Assembly: GCA_964293155.1 (NCBI GenBank)
Contig: CAXYYA010000021.1
Location: forward strand, 1-60,423
Source of the DNA: JAQVEB01 sp028698105
GTDB taxonomy: Bacteria > Bacteroidota > Bacteroidia > Bacteroidales > Dysgonomonadaceae
Length of the DNA: 60,423 nucleotides
Direction: 5' to 3'
In this document: positions 1 through 7,603 of the stretch, piece after piece
Layout of the letters: every line of letters starts with the position of its first letter
Numbering within the stretch: the stretch's first letter is position 1
Made by a program: the position numbers and the translations under genes
The notes under the pieces: model-generated
Databases searched by the model: none
The model's input: the letters and a program-made list of their open reading frames with translations, nothing else
Told to the model about the DNA's origin: nothing

Positions 1-374
1 AAACTTATTATAATTTTGTATCGGCTGCGTAGAGTTTTTCAGCAAACCCTAATTACGTTTATTTCACAATTCGTATATTGCTATCTCTCTTCGTGTTCAG
101 CTATATTCATTCAGTTTTGCCGTGTGTTTTTTAAACTGCTTAACGCAAACAACCGTGCAAATATAAGCAATTATACACATTTTACAACACATTAAAACTA
201 TTTTTTAAAAAAAGTTTTTCAAAATCATAATAAATGTGTAATTAAACAAACCTTAAATTAAAGAAAAAGTGGGCAATTCTTTCAAAATGTCAATGATGAT
301 CTGAAATTTTAGTTTTACATTTGCTAAATTTCTTTTCGACGGAGGATTCCCGATCATAAAAAAACCGAATTTAT
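1..374. other. non-coding region at left edge
   Basis: This AT-rich stretch precedes the first gene and I see no coding frame in it. A TAATTTTG at 11-18 fits the Bacteroidota -7 consensus, but no gene starts close behind it. A second, better placed one lies at 316-323 and is listed separately. Long A and T runs around 200-230 could be upstream promoter DNA or the leader of a gene beyond the left edge. Confidence 0.5.
316..323 (+). promoter_or_regulatory. -7 promoter element for the GDPD gene
   Basis: TACATTTG matches the Bacteroidota -7 consensus TAnnTTTG. Transcription would begin near 330 and leave a leader of about 45 nt before the ATG at 375. I find no clear TTG at the usual -33 spacing, so the call rests on one box and its position. 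Confidence 0.45.
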
Positions 375-1148
375 ATGAGAAAGATTGTTTATATTTTATT
401 ATTCGTGCTTATTTTTATTCCGTTTTGGTTGAATGCGCAACCGAAAATCATTGCCCACCGCGGATATTGGAAAACCGAAGGATCGGCGCAAAACTCCATT
501 GCGTCGTTAATGAAAGCCGACTCCATCAATGTTTTCGGCTCGGAAGTGGATGTCTGGCTCTCATCTGTCGGCGTTCCGGTGGTTAATCACGATGCCGATA
601 TCGAAATAGACGGCAAAAAAGTGCTGATTGAGGACACACCCGTTGCCACGCTCCGAAGAGCGCGGCTCGCCAACGGCGAAATCGTGCCTACGGCAGAGGA
701 ATACCTGAATGCTTTTCTGCGGTGCGAAAACGTGAAACTGATCATCGAATTCAAAAAACACAAAAGCAAATCAAACGAGAACGTGCTCACCCAGAAAGTC
801 GTTGATATGGTGCGCGAACGCGGGTTGCAGGATAAAGTGGAGTATATTTCTTTCGGAATAAATTTTATAAATCAGGTGCGCCGCCTCGATCCGCAGGCGA
901 AAGTATATTACCTGAACGGCGATATGGCTCCGGCAGTGCTTTCGGCCATGGGAGCCGCGGGGCTCGATTATCATTACAGTGTGCTCTATAAACATCCCTA
1001 TTGGGTGGAAGCGGCACACAATTTGGGGCAAAAGGTGAACGTTTGGACGGTGAACAAACCGGAAGACATTCAAAAAATGATTGATTTAAACGTGGATTTT
1101 ATTACCACCGACGAGCCGTTGCTCGTTCGTGAAATGATTGAACAATAG
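375..1148 (+). CDS. secreted glycerophosphodiester phosphodiesterase family protein
   Basis: 257 residues with a signal peptide at about 1-22 (hydrophobic core, cut near NAQ), so the enzyme should act in the periplasm or on the surface. It has the GDPD TIM-barrel fold that hydrolyses glycerophosphodiesters to glycerol-3-phosphate and an alcohol. Visible active-site elements are H28-R29-G30, the metal ligands E57 and D59 in SEVDVW, and H72 in VNHD. The C-terminal strand VNVWTVN and the closing ITTDEP are also typical. The length fits a single-domain family member. The usual PENT after HRG is replaced by QNS, which is seen in divergent members. It stands alone; a repeat-rich spacer separates it from the next gene. 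Substrate is not determined. Confidence 0.85.
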   Translation: MRKIVYILLFVLIFIPFWLNAQPKIIAHRGYWKTEGSAQNSIASLMKADSINVFGSEVDVWLSSVGVPVVNHDADIEIDGKKVLIEDTPVATLRRARLANGEIVPTAEEYLNAFLRCENVKLIIEFKKHKSKSNENVLTQKVVDMVRERGLQDKVEYISFGINFINQVRRLDPQAKVYYLNGDMAPAVLSAMGAAGLDYHYSVLYKHPYWVEAAHNLGQKVNVWTVNKPEDIQKMIDLNVDFITTDEPLLVREMIEQ

Positions 1149-1362
1149 ATATTTGCTTCGCGTTATTCAGTGGTGATTCAGTAGATATTCACTTCGTGTT
1201 ATTCAGTGGTAATTTGCTCACTTCGTTCGCGTTATTCGTTGTGTGGCTGAAAATATTCTCGCTACAACAAATTACAACCGAACAACGATTGAATTACAAC
1301 CGAATATCCATTGAATTACAACCGAATATCCATTGAATTACAACCGAATTACAATTGAACAG
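1147..1362 (+). repeat. dispersed intergenic repeat, copy a
   Basis: The whole spacer between the GDPD and HD genes is made of short repeated words. The left half repeats CTTCGYGTTATTCAGTGG-like units; the right half repeats GAATTACAACCGAATATCC three times (about 1291-1345). The halves are partly complementary and a central stretch (GTTGTGTGGCTGAAAATATT, 1239-1258) forms the loop region. The reverse complement of 12430-12540 matches 1186-1281 almost base for base, so this is a mobile or recombining repeat with at least four copies in the window. Confidence 0.75.
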
Positions 1363-1800
1363 ATGGACTTAAAAGAACAACTCAACCGCGCTATTCTGAT
1401 AGCGATCGAGGCGCACGAAGGCCAATTGGACACCAACAACGGCCGCCCTTACATCGAACACCCGTTCCGGGTGATGAATGCCGGACAAACCTTGCCCGAA
1501 AAAATCGTGGGCATACTGCACGATGTGGTGGAAGACACGCCATGGACGCTGGAAAAACTCAAAAACGAGGGGTTTTCCCGGGAAATCATTGACGGTGTGG
1601 ACGCCATGACGCGTCGCGACAACGAAGATTACGATGAGTATCTGGTACGCGTGGCAAAAAACCCGATCGCCGTGCGCGTGAAGCTGAACGACCTCACGGA
1701 CAACATGGACATCCGCCGGTGGAACGAAGTTCCGTATCACGAACTGGCGCGCCTGCAGAAATACCTAAAAGCGTACAAAAAATTAACCGAAACACCGTAA
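1363..1800 (+). CDS. HD-domain hydrolase (RelA/SpoT hydrolase-like)
   Basis: 145 residues from the ATG at 1363. An upstream in-frame TTG at 1333 lies inside a repeat and is a less likely start. Motifs of the metal-dependent HD superfamily are in order: AHEGQ (17-21), H33 in IEHPFRVM, the H53-D54 doublet in LHDVVEDT, and a distal LNDLTDNMD (about 108-116). This pattern is that of the small SpoT/MESH1-type hydrolases, which remove the 3'-pyrophosphate from (p)ppGpp or related nucleotides. It has no synthetase, TGS or ACT domain. The substrate is inferred from family only. It is followed 29 bp later by hemW with a short palindrome between them, so the two are probably cotranscribed. Confidence 0.75.
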   Translation: MDLKEQLNRAILIAIEAHEGQLDTNNGRPYIEHPFRVMNAGQTLPEKIVGILHDVVEDTPWTLEKLKNEGFSREIIDGVDAMTRRDNEDYDEYLVRVAKNPIAVRVKLNDLTDNMDIRRWNEVPYHELARLQKYLKAYKKLTETP

Positions 1801-1820
1801 AGACACACCGCCGTGTGTCT
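1801..1820 (+). repeat. short palindrome between HD gene and hemW
   Basis: AGACACAC (1801-1808) pairs with GTGTGTCT (1813-1820) across a 4-nt loop. It begins immediately after the stop codon of the HD gene. It has no T run, so it is not a strong terminator. A very similar palindrome built on AGACGCATT lies between hisF and hisIE, so these look like REP-type intergenic hairpins. Confidence 0.55.
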
Positions 1821-1829
1821 CAATTGTAA

Positions 1830-2957
1830 ATGGCAGGTATTTACATTCACATTCCTTTCTGCAAAACGCGCTGCGTTTATTGCGATTTTTATACGGGAAC
1901 CAATGAATCGCAGATGGATGCGTTCGTTGAAACCTTATGCGCGGAAGCGCATACGAGGAAAAACGAAATTGCGGAGCCGGTAAAAACCGTTTATTTTGGG
2001 GGCGGAACGCCGTCGCGGTTGCATCGGGAGCATTTTCAGCGTATCTTTGAAACGCTTTTCAGCGAATTTGCCGTTGAACCGGATGCCGAAATCACGCTCG
2101 AAGCCAATCCCGATGACCTTTCCGTGGAATACATCCAAATGCTTGCCGCATTGCCGTTTAACCGCATCAGCATCGGCATTCAGAGTTTTAACGATGAGGA
2201 ATTGAAGTTTTTGAGCCGACGCCATTCGGCCACGCAGGCGATAGAAGCCGTGAAGAATTGCCGGAAAAACGGATTTCACAATATTTCCATTGATCTCATG
2301 TACGGCTTGCCGAACCAAACCTTAGGGATTTGGCAGCAGAACCTGAAACAAGCCGTTGAACTGGATGTTCAGCACATATCGGCCTATCATTTGATTTACG
2401 AGGAGAAAACAAAATTACACGCGTTGCTGCGGCAACACAAAATTCAACCCGTTTCCGACGAACTCAGCACCAAAATGTTTTCCATGCTGATTGATACGCT
2501 CTCGCAGAACGGTTTTGAGCATTACGAAATCTCCAATTTTGCCAAGGGCAAAATGTATTCCATACACAACACCTCGTATTGGAAAAACGAAAAGTATCTG
2601 GGGTTGGGCCCTGCGGCGCATTCGTTTGACGGCGATAACCGATCGTGGAATGCAGCATCGCTCACCCAATATATTCAAAACACAGCATCCGGAAATGCAG
2701 AAAGAAATATAGAGTACCTTTCGGTCTATGAAAAATACAACGAGTTTATTCTTACCGGATTACGCACAATGTGGGGCGTGGATTTACAGGAATTAAAAAA
2801 CGTTTTTGGAGCAGAATTTCACGATTTTTGCATGAAAAACGCGCAAAAATTCATTGACAACCATCTTCTAAAAACAGAGAATCACACGCTGAAACTCACG
2901 CGTGAAGGTATTTTTATTTCCGACGGGATTATGAGTGAATTGATGTGGGTGGAGTAA
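1830..2957 (+). CDS. hemW: radical SAM family haem chaperone HemW
   Basis: 375 residues, the usual HemW length. The N-terminal radical SAM motif is C11-x3-C15-x2-C18 in IPFCKTRCVYC, which binds a 4Fe-4S cluster. YFGGGTPS and ANPD motifs follow, and the HemW-specific HNTSYW (in SIHNTSYWKNEKYLGLG) separates it from true coproporphyrinogen dehydrogenase HemN. HemW binds haem and delivers it to respiratory proteins in the cytoplasm. ATG at 1830 is the only sensible start. Older annotation would call it an oxygen-independent coproporphyrinogen III oxidase. It is probably cotranscribed with the HD gene upstream. Confidence 0.9.
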   Translation: MAGIYIHIPFCKTRCVYCDFYTGTNESQMDAFVETLCAEAHTRKNEIAEPVKTVYFGGGTPSRLHREHFQRIFETLFSEFAVEPDAEITLEANPDDLSVEYIQMLAALPFNRISIGIQSFNDEELKFLSRRHSATQAIEAVKNCRKNGFHNISIDLMYGLPNQTLGIWQQNLKQAVELDVQHISAYHLIYEEKTKLHALLRQHKIQPVSDELSTKMFSMLIDTLSQNGFEHYEISNFAKGKMYSIHNTSYWKNEKYLGLGPAAHSFDGDNRSWNAASLTQYIQNTASGNAERNIEYLSVYEKYNEFILTGLRTMWGVDLQELKNVFGAEFHDFCMKNAQKFIDNHLLKTENHTLKLTREGIFISDGIMSELMWVE

Positions 2958-3092
2958 GCGGAGGGGCAAATTTTAGCGTAGCGAGAATACCACTTGCGGG
3001 AGAACAAAGAACAAAGATGCTTGTCCTAATTTATGTTTACGCCAAAATTGGCTTGACAAGACACTATACACAAAACGAAGGCATAGCCATCG

Positions 3093-3176
3093 TCTCCCAT
3101 TCGCCAAGTCTCCCACTCGCCAAGTCTCCAAGTCTCCCACTCGCCAAGTCTCCAAGTCTCCCACTCGCCAAGTCTC
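3093..3176. repeat. 24-bp tandem repeat
   Basis: A unit starting TCGCCAAGTCTCC and ending CCCAC occurs as one short 16-bp unit (3101-3116), two full 24-bp units (3117-3140, 3141-3164) and a truncated fourth (3165-3176). There are no spacers between units, so it is a minisatellite and not a CRISPR array. The last partial unit runs into the stop codon (3175-3177) of the minus-strand substrate-binding protein gene. Confidence 0.85.
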
Positions 3177-3996
3177 AATAATACCTCTCATAAAGCCGTT
3201 TAAACTCCCGGGTTTTCTGAAAGCGTTCCAGCCACACGTTCAAACTATCCAGCAACACCGGCGAATCTTTCCGTACCGCCCACGATTCCAGTTGCGTGAA
3301 ACTAATGTCGGTACGGGTATCAATTTCCGGCAGGCGTTCAGCCAATTGCTTCGCAACCTGATCGTTACACACCGTGTAGTCTATTTCGCCGGCCGCCACC
3401 ATCATCACCAGTTGTTCGGCCTCATAGGTGTTGTCCTCCACAATGTAAATGGTATCGCCTATTTCGTGCGAAAGATTGTTCAGGCGTAGCATAGCCGGAG
3501 AGTCTTTAGGTACATAAATGGTTTTTTTCGCCAAATCCAAGTGGCTGCGAATGGGCGGGACGCTGTCGTTAAACTCGGCTTTGCGTTGCACGAGCACTTG
3601 TTTATTCAGCGTAAGCGAGCCGGTGAAAGCGAATTTTTCGCGCAACGCGCTGTTCACGGGAATGCTGCGCGCCACCACATCGTATTGTTGCGATTGCAGG
3701 CCGGCGAAATTCTCGTCCAGACTGTTCTCCAGAAAAATATTCACTTTTATGTTCCACGATTTTTCCAGTTGCCGCAGCATTTCGTACTGAAATCCGACAA
3801 CCGAATCACCCGAAACAAAGTATCCGATGGAGTTGTAATCCGTAACCACATTGAGCGCACCGCTTTTCATGATCTGCGGGTAATCTCTTACCGATAACGG
3901 CTTGTGGCGATGCGATGTTTTCCACAACAGCACCATTGCCGTTGCAGCCAAAAGCAACAACAACACGTAAATGATTATCAGCCGTTTAGATTTCAA
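3175..3996 (-). CDS. extracellular solute-binding protein, family 3 type (membrane anchored)
   Basis: 273 residues. A hydrophobic segment at about 7-27 serves as signal anchor or uncleaved signal peptide. The rest resembles the SBP_bac_3 fold: GALNVVTDYNSIGYF at the start of the mature domain, VVGFQYEML, a DVVARSIPVN stretch and IDYTVCNDQVAKQLAE. No permease or ATPase gene is near, so it may not feed a classical ABC importer; related proteins in Bacteroidota resemble the N-terminal part of MltF-type lytic transglycosylases but here the transglycosylase domain is absent. It lies 9 bp downstream of the porin gene, so the two form an operon. The ligand is unknown. Confidence 0.75.
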   Translation of the reverse strand: MKSKRLIIIYVLLLLLAATAMVLLWKTSHRHKPLSVRDYPQIMKSGALNVVTDYNSIGYFVSGDSVVGFQYEMLRQLEKSWNIKVNIFLENSLDENFAGLQSQQYDVVARSIPVNSALREKFAFTGSLTLNKQVLVQRKAEFNDSVPPIRSHLDLAKKTIYVPKDSPAMLRLNNLSHEIGDTIYIVEDNTYEAEQLVMMVAAGEIDYTVCNDQVAKQLAERLPEIDTRTDISFTQLESWAVRKDSPVLLDSLNVWLERFQKTREFKRLYERYY

Positions 3997-4005
3997 ATTA
4001 CAAAA

Positions 4006-6045
4006 TTAATTATGGAGATTTACGGACACGCCCAGTTTCAGTAACATGGGGTTCACAGGATAATGCGGCAGCGAAAAATAATCCGGTTTCAGCGCGAGCG
4101 GCGCAATGTTGTACAGCATCAGGAAAAAGCGCGTTTGTTTGAGGTGCATATTGGCATAAACGGTGGAAATCGGGAAATCGCCGACCTGTTTTTCGCGCTG
4201 ATTATAAAATTGCAACAAAGCCGGCTCATAGCCCGGTGCGTAATATCGGGTATGGAAGTGCGCATCTACGCCGAATTGCAGCGTGAGCTCGTTTACGATC
4301 TTCGTTTTCAGGTACATATTGGAATACAAGCTCAGCATGGGAACGGGAATGGCGTGCTGGTCGCTGGATGTTTGATAAACCACGTCGTTGTCCCAATTAA
4401 AAATGCCGAAATGCAGTTTTTGGTTAACCCGTGCCGAGAGCACCTGAACGTTACCGCTTTCCTGCACAGGATTTTTGTCCGCATCCAGATAGATGTAGTT
4501 TTGGATGTTTTCCACACCCGCACTAAACGTGGTGTTGGTAAAGGGGATAAACAACCTCCCTCCGGCATAAACCCGGCGCGTATCGCCGAAATCTTTGTTC
4601 CACCAGAAATATTTGGACTGATAATTTTCTTCCAGATACTTCGGTTTCAGGTTTTTGATGTAGGCCTCGGCGGATAGTTCCGTTCGCTTTCCGGCGATAT
4701 TGAAACCGGTTTCCACGGTTCCCATGGCGCGAAACTCGCCGATGTTGTACCCCAGCACTCCAAGATCGGCCAGCAGATTAAACCGCAGGTTTTCGCCCTG
4801 CTGCTTGTTGAGAATTCCGCCCACTACTACCGAATTTTCGCGATGGCTCATGCGTTTATCGCCCACGGTATCTATCATGGAATAATTGCGTACATCGTGC
4901 TCCAGGAAAGCCGTGAGCCCGAATTTCACCCACGGGCGGAACCCCTCGCGCATGGAAAGCGCCACCGTATTTTTGAATGACGAGAAACGCGTGCTGTCGT
5001 CCACTGCCTCGGGATAAAAACTATTCCGGTAAACCGTGTCTATCGCCCTTATCGTGCGCGCCTGATCAACAAAAACGGTATCGTATGAAAGGAATCGCCT
5101 GTACTGTTTCCGATAGTGTGAGGTGAGGCTTAACGTGGCGACCGGCACAAACTCGCCTTTCTCCTCCTCATTCGCGGTTTTGCGGTTATACCCGAGATTG
5201 TATCTCCCGGAGACGTAAAACTGATCGGTTTTAAGCCTGTTCCACGTGTTCGTGTATTTTGTGGGAATATCTTTTGCCGTAAACGTTTGCTGAATGGAAT
5301 CGGGTTGCGTGATGAAACGATCGTCCGAAATACCGCCGTTCTCGAAGTTCGTAACTCCTGCCGTAGCCGCAAATACATGCACTTCTATGCGATCGCTCAA
5401 ATAACTGCCGAAAACACTCCAATCAATGTGCTTTGCCGCCTGCGAATTGTAAAAACCGCGCGCATGCAGATAATCGGCTTCAAGTCCCACATTCCACTTC
5501 TTGCCGAAATTCATCGTCAACAAGGCCTGCAGGCGTTCTTCCTTATTTTGCTGGCTGCCGGCGCTCTGATAGCTCAGGCGCGAATACGGCACACGCATGC
5601 TGTAAAAATTGCGATTTTCAAGGTCTTTATTGTAAGGATAGTAAGCGTCGTAGAAAACGAATTGGTTTTTTTCTTTCCGGTCGAAGAAAATCTTCGAGAT
5701 CAGCGGCGAACCAAGGTTTCCCAAATAACCCATCGCCACGGAATAACCGTCGGGCAGCGTAGTTTGCTGATAATTATACAACGCCGTGTCCATGGGAGCA
5801 GCATAGCGCTCACCCGTACGCTCCACAATTTTCCACGCGGTGAAGCGTGGCAGTTTAGCCAACGAGTCGGGAGTAATGCTGTCCGGCACATGACGCGGAG
5901 CTTGCGGAACTCTTCTCGGCAGCGCGTCCAGCGAATCGCGGTTATGCGTAATTTGCGATGAATCGGGCAAAATAATGCGCGCCTGCGAAAACGAAGCAAC
6001 CGTCCACAGGCACAACAAGCCGGCTATGAGTAGTTTTTTCCTCAT
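4006..6045 (-). CDS. putative outer-membrane porin (Porin_10 family)
   Basis: 679 residues from the ATG at 6045, where a good signal peptide starts (MRKKLLIAGLLCLWTVASFSQ, cut after about residue 20). An in-frame ATG at 6075 would put ten poor residues ahead of it. The mature part has a proline-rich linker, then many alternating amphipathic strands rich in aromatic residues and Asn/Asp turns, ending in a strand with KLGVSVNL, all consistent with the large Bacteroidota family named putative porin (Porin_10). Expected role is diffusion across the outer membrane. It is first in a two-gene operon with the binding protein. A -7-like TAAGTTTG on the minus strand (6052-6059) lies so close to the ATG that transcripts would be nearly leaderless. 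Confidence 0.75.
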   Translation of the reverse strand: MRKKLLIAGLLCLWTVASFSQARIILPDSSQITHNRDSLDALPRRVPQAPRHVPDSITPDSLAKLPRFTAWKIVERTGERYAAPMDTALYNYQQTTLPDGYSVAMGYLGNLGSPLISKIFFDRKEKNQFVFYDAYYPYNKDLENRNFYSMRVPYSRLSYQSAGSQQNKEERLQALLTMNFGKKWNVGLEADYLHARGFYNSQAAKHIDWSVFGSYLSDRIEVHVFAATAGVTNFENGGISDDRFITQPDSIQQTFTAKDIPTKYTNTWNRLKTDQFYVSGRYNLGYNRKTANEEEKGEFVPVATLSLTSHYRKQYRRFLSYDTVFVDQARTIRAIDTVYRNSFYPEAVDDSTRFSSFKNTVALSMREGFRPWVKFGLTAFLEHDVRNYSMIDTVGDKRMSHRENSVVVGGILNKQQGENLRFNLLADLGVLGYNIGEFRAMGTVETGFNIAGKRTELSAEAYIKNLKPKYLEENYQSKYFWWNKDFGDTRRVYAGGRLFIPFTNTTFSAGVENIQNYIYLDADKNPVQESGNVQVLSARVNQKLHFGIFNWDNDVVYQTSSDQHAIPVPMLSLYSNMYLKTKIVNELTLQFGVDAHFHTRYYAPGYEPALLQFYNQREKQVGDFPISTVYANMHLKQTRFFLMLYNIAPLALKPDYFSLPHYPVNPMLLKLGVSVNLHN

Positions 6046-6156
6046 CGGGTGCAAACTTACATAAAAATTTGCCATCTACGGATACCCCGTTGCTTTTTTC
6101 TGTGGTTTTTCAGGATTTTTAGGAAGGAGAATACATATGTCTCGAAAAATATACTT

Positions 6157-6164
6157 TATATTTG
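6157..6164 (+). promoter_or_regulatory. -7 promoter element for the barrel-lipoprotein pair
   Basis: TATATTTG matches TAnnTTTG and lies 36 bp before the ATG at 6200. No good -33 TTG is visible at 17-19 bp, so the assignment is tentative. Confidence 0.4.
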
Positions 6165-6199
6165 TTGCATCTAATTATCGAATTAATTATACCGTTTTC

Positions 6200-6795
6200 A
6201 TGAAAAAACAACTTGTTACAAAAACAGTTTTTCTACTGTTGTTATTATTGACAAGTATATCTTTAAAAGTACAATTAGGGTGGATTTCCGGCGTTTCCAT
6301 CTCCGATGTTAGACACGATAATTTGCTTATCAATGAACGTCCGGTAACTACCGGATTTTTGGGATTGTCGTATCAATACCGTCCTTTTCAGGCGATCCCC
6401 TCTCGTTTATTGCCGAATTTATGTACAACGCAAAAGGCTATAAACAAACTTTTGAGAAAGATTATTCTACCTATTTCCACTACTTTTCGTTGCCTATTCT
6501 ACTGAATTTCGATATTACACACCGTTTTTCGGTTCACGGAGGTGCGGAGTTTTCGGGCCTTATCGGCACAAGCAACAAAGAAAATGAGGAATTGTATCAG
6601 CAATTGGATATGGGATTAAACGCCGGATTAGGTTTTTTAATTCACAAAAACGTACAACTCTTTGCGCGGTATAACTACGGATTACGTCCGGTATTGGAAT
6701 ATTACAAATTCGATGAACTTGGGAATATAACACCCACAAAAGATATTAAGCATCAGAATATTATGATTGGTTTTAAAGTAATTTTTGTGCAATGA
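6200..6795 (+). pseudogene. PorT-like outer-membrane beta-barrel protein, frameshifted
   Basis: The N-terminal part starts with a signal peptide (MKKQLVTKTVFLLLLLL) and reads in one frame to about 6390. The C-terminal part continues in another frame from about 6390 to 6795 (DPLSFIAEFMYNAKGY onwards). Adding one T to the run TTTT at about 6384-6387 gives a continuous 198-residue protein reading YRPFSGDPLSF. The restored product has the features of the PorT/OMP_b-brl_2 family: eight-strand-like amphipathic segments, YFHYFSLPILLNF, GAEFSGLIG, and LFARYNYGLRPV. The stop overlaps the next start as ATGA (6792-6795), so the pair is translationally coupled. It is either truly broken or a sequencing indel; the intact sequence on both sides argues for a recent event or an error. 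Confidence 0.7.
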
Positions 6796-7348
6796 AAAAA
6801 ACAGATGTAATAAAACTGCTCATTGCAGCAATAGTGATTTTCTTAGCATCGTGCGAAAAATTTATTCCGATCCGGTTGATCCGCGCCTTTCCAGATACAG
6901 CGAAGACGGGCGAAATATCTCTTCGGCTTTAATTAACGACAGGGTTTGGATAGCCAAAGGAGAAACCTATTGGGCATGGTCGGCGCCGGCGTACGATCCC
7001 ATGCATTTTATCACTTACCAACCTAAGAACGATACGTTGTTCGTTGATTTTAAACATTCAAATTCTGATTCAAACATTCGATTTACTTTAGTTGGTCACG
7101 GAATAAAAGAAGTGAAAGATATGAATATGCTGCGCGATAAAAAGATACCGATAAACGAAGAAAATTTTTATGCTGTCTATGGCGGAAATAAAGCCCAGAA
7201 CGGACAAATTTATTTCAAACACGTGGACAGCAACGACAGCACGGCAGTGCTTTCCGGCACATTCGGATTCACTATTGGTGATCCGCCAACGAAAGTTTCG
7301 TATGGACGCTTCGATTTCAGGGTAGAAAAAATGAAAATTTTCGGCTAA
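6792..7348 (+). pseudogene. hypothetical lipoprotein, frameshifted
   Basis: The ATG at 6792 opens a textbook lipoprotein signal (MKKTDVIKLLIAAIVIFLASC, lipobox LASC, Cys21), but that frame stops at TAA after about 47 codons. The rest of the protein continues in the next frame from CGA AAA ATT: KIYSDPVDPRLSRYSEDG and on to 7348. Inserting one A into the A5 run at about 6856-6860 restores CEKIYSDPVDP and a 185-residue product. No family is recognised; it is beta-rich, with WAKGETYWAWSAP and a Gly/Asp-rich end. It overlaps the preceding barrel gene by ATGA and is probably its partner. An alternative start at 6785 (MCNEKN) belongs to the shifted frame and lacks the signal. Confidence 0.6.
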
Positions 7349-7394
7349 AAGATGCATATAATCCGATATAAAAATAAATATTCAATTCTTTACG

Positions 7395-7422
7395 TTGTTT
7401 CAAAATTATTCTATTATCTTTG
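7395..7422 (+). promoter_or_regulatory. his operon promoter
   Basis: TATCTTTG at 7415-7422 is a perfect TAnnTTTG -7 box. A TTG at 7395-7397 lies 17 bp upstream, as expected for the -33 box. Transcription would start near 7430, about 12 nt before the leader peptide ATG at 7442. Confidence 0.75.
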
Positions 7423-7441
7423 TAGCGTAAAAACAAATAAA

Positions 7442-7498
7442 ATGAAAGCAAACATGTTCCATCATCATCATTTTCATACTTGCACCCAGGCGAGCTGA
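7442..7498 (+). CDS. hisL: his operon leader peptide
   Basis: An 18-codon ORF, MKANMFHHHHFHTCTQAS, with five His codons among six residues, all CAT. It sits between a strong promoter and a terminator hairpin upstream of hisG. This is the layout of transcription attenuation: when charged tRNA-His is scarce the ribosome stalls at the His codons and the downstream terminator does not form. The ORF is too short for automatic gene callers. The encoded peptide itself is not expected to have a function. Confidence 0.9.
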   Translation: MKANMFHHHHFHTCTQAS

Positions 7499-7532
7499 GA
7501 ATGATTTGTGTGAACATTACATAATATTCAAA

Positions 7533-7562
7533 CCCGTCTGAGGAACCACAGGCGGGTTTTTT
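7533..7562 (+). terminator. his attenuator terminator
   Basis: CCCGTCTG (7533-7540) pairs with CAGGCGGG (7549-7556), including one G-U pair, around an 8-nt loop; two flanking A-T pairs extend the stem. TTTTTT follows at 7557-7562. It lies 34 bp after the leader peptide stop and 41 bp before hisG, so it is the regulated terminator. I could not identify the competing antiterminator pairing with confidence. Confidence 0.88.
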
Positions 7563-7603
7563 GTCATAAAAAGACGGCTGCGTTTCTCAGACACAAATAC
7601 AAG

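Noticed and set aside
3101..3180. Possible CRISPR array
   Set aside because: The 24-bp units are directly abutting with no spacers and there are no cas genes.
5287..5961. 224-codon open frame on the plus strand
   Set aside because: It is antisense to the porin gene, has no family resemblance and no promoter; the opposite frame has a signal peptide and barrel pattern.
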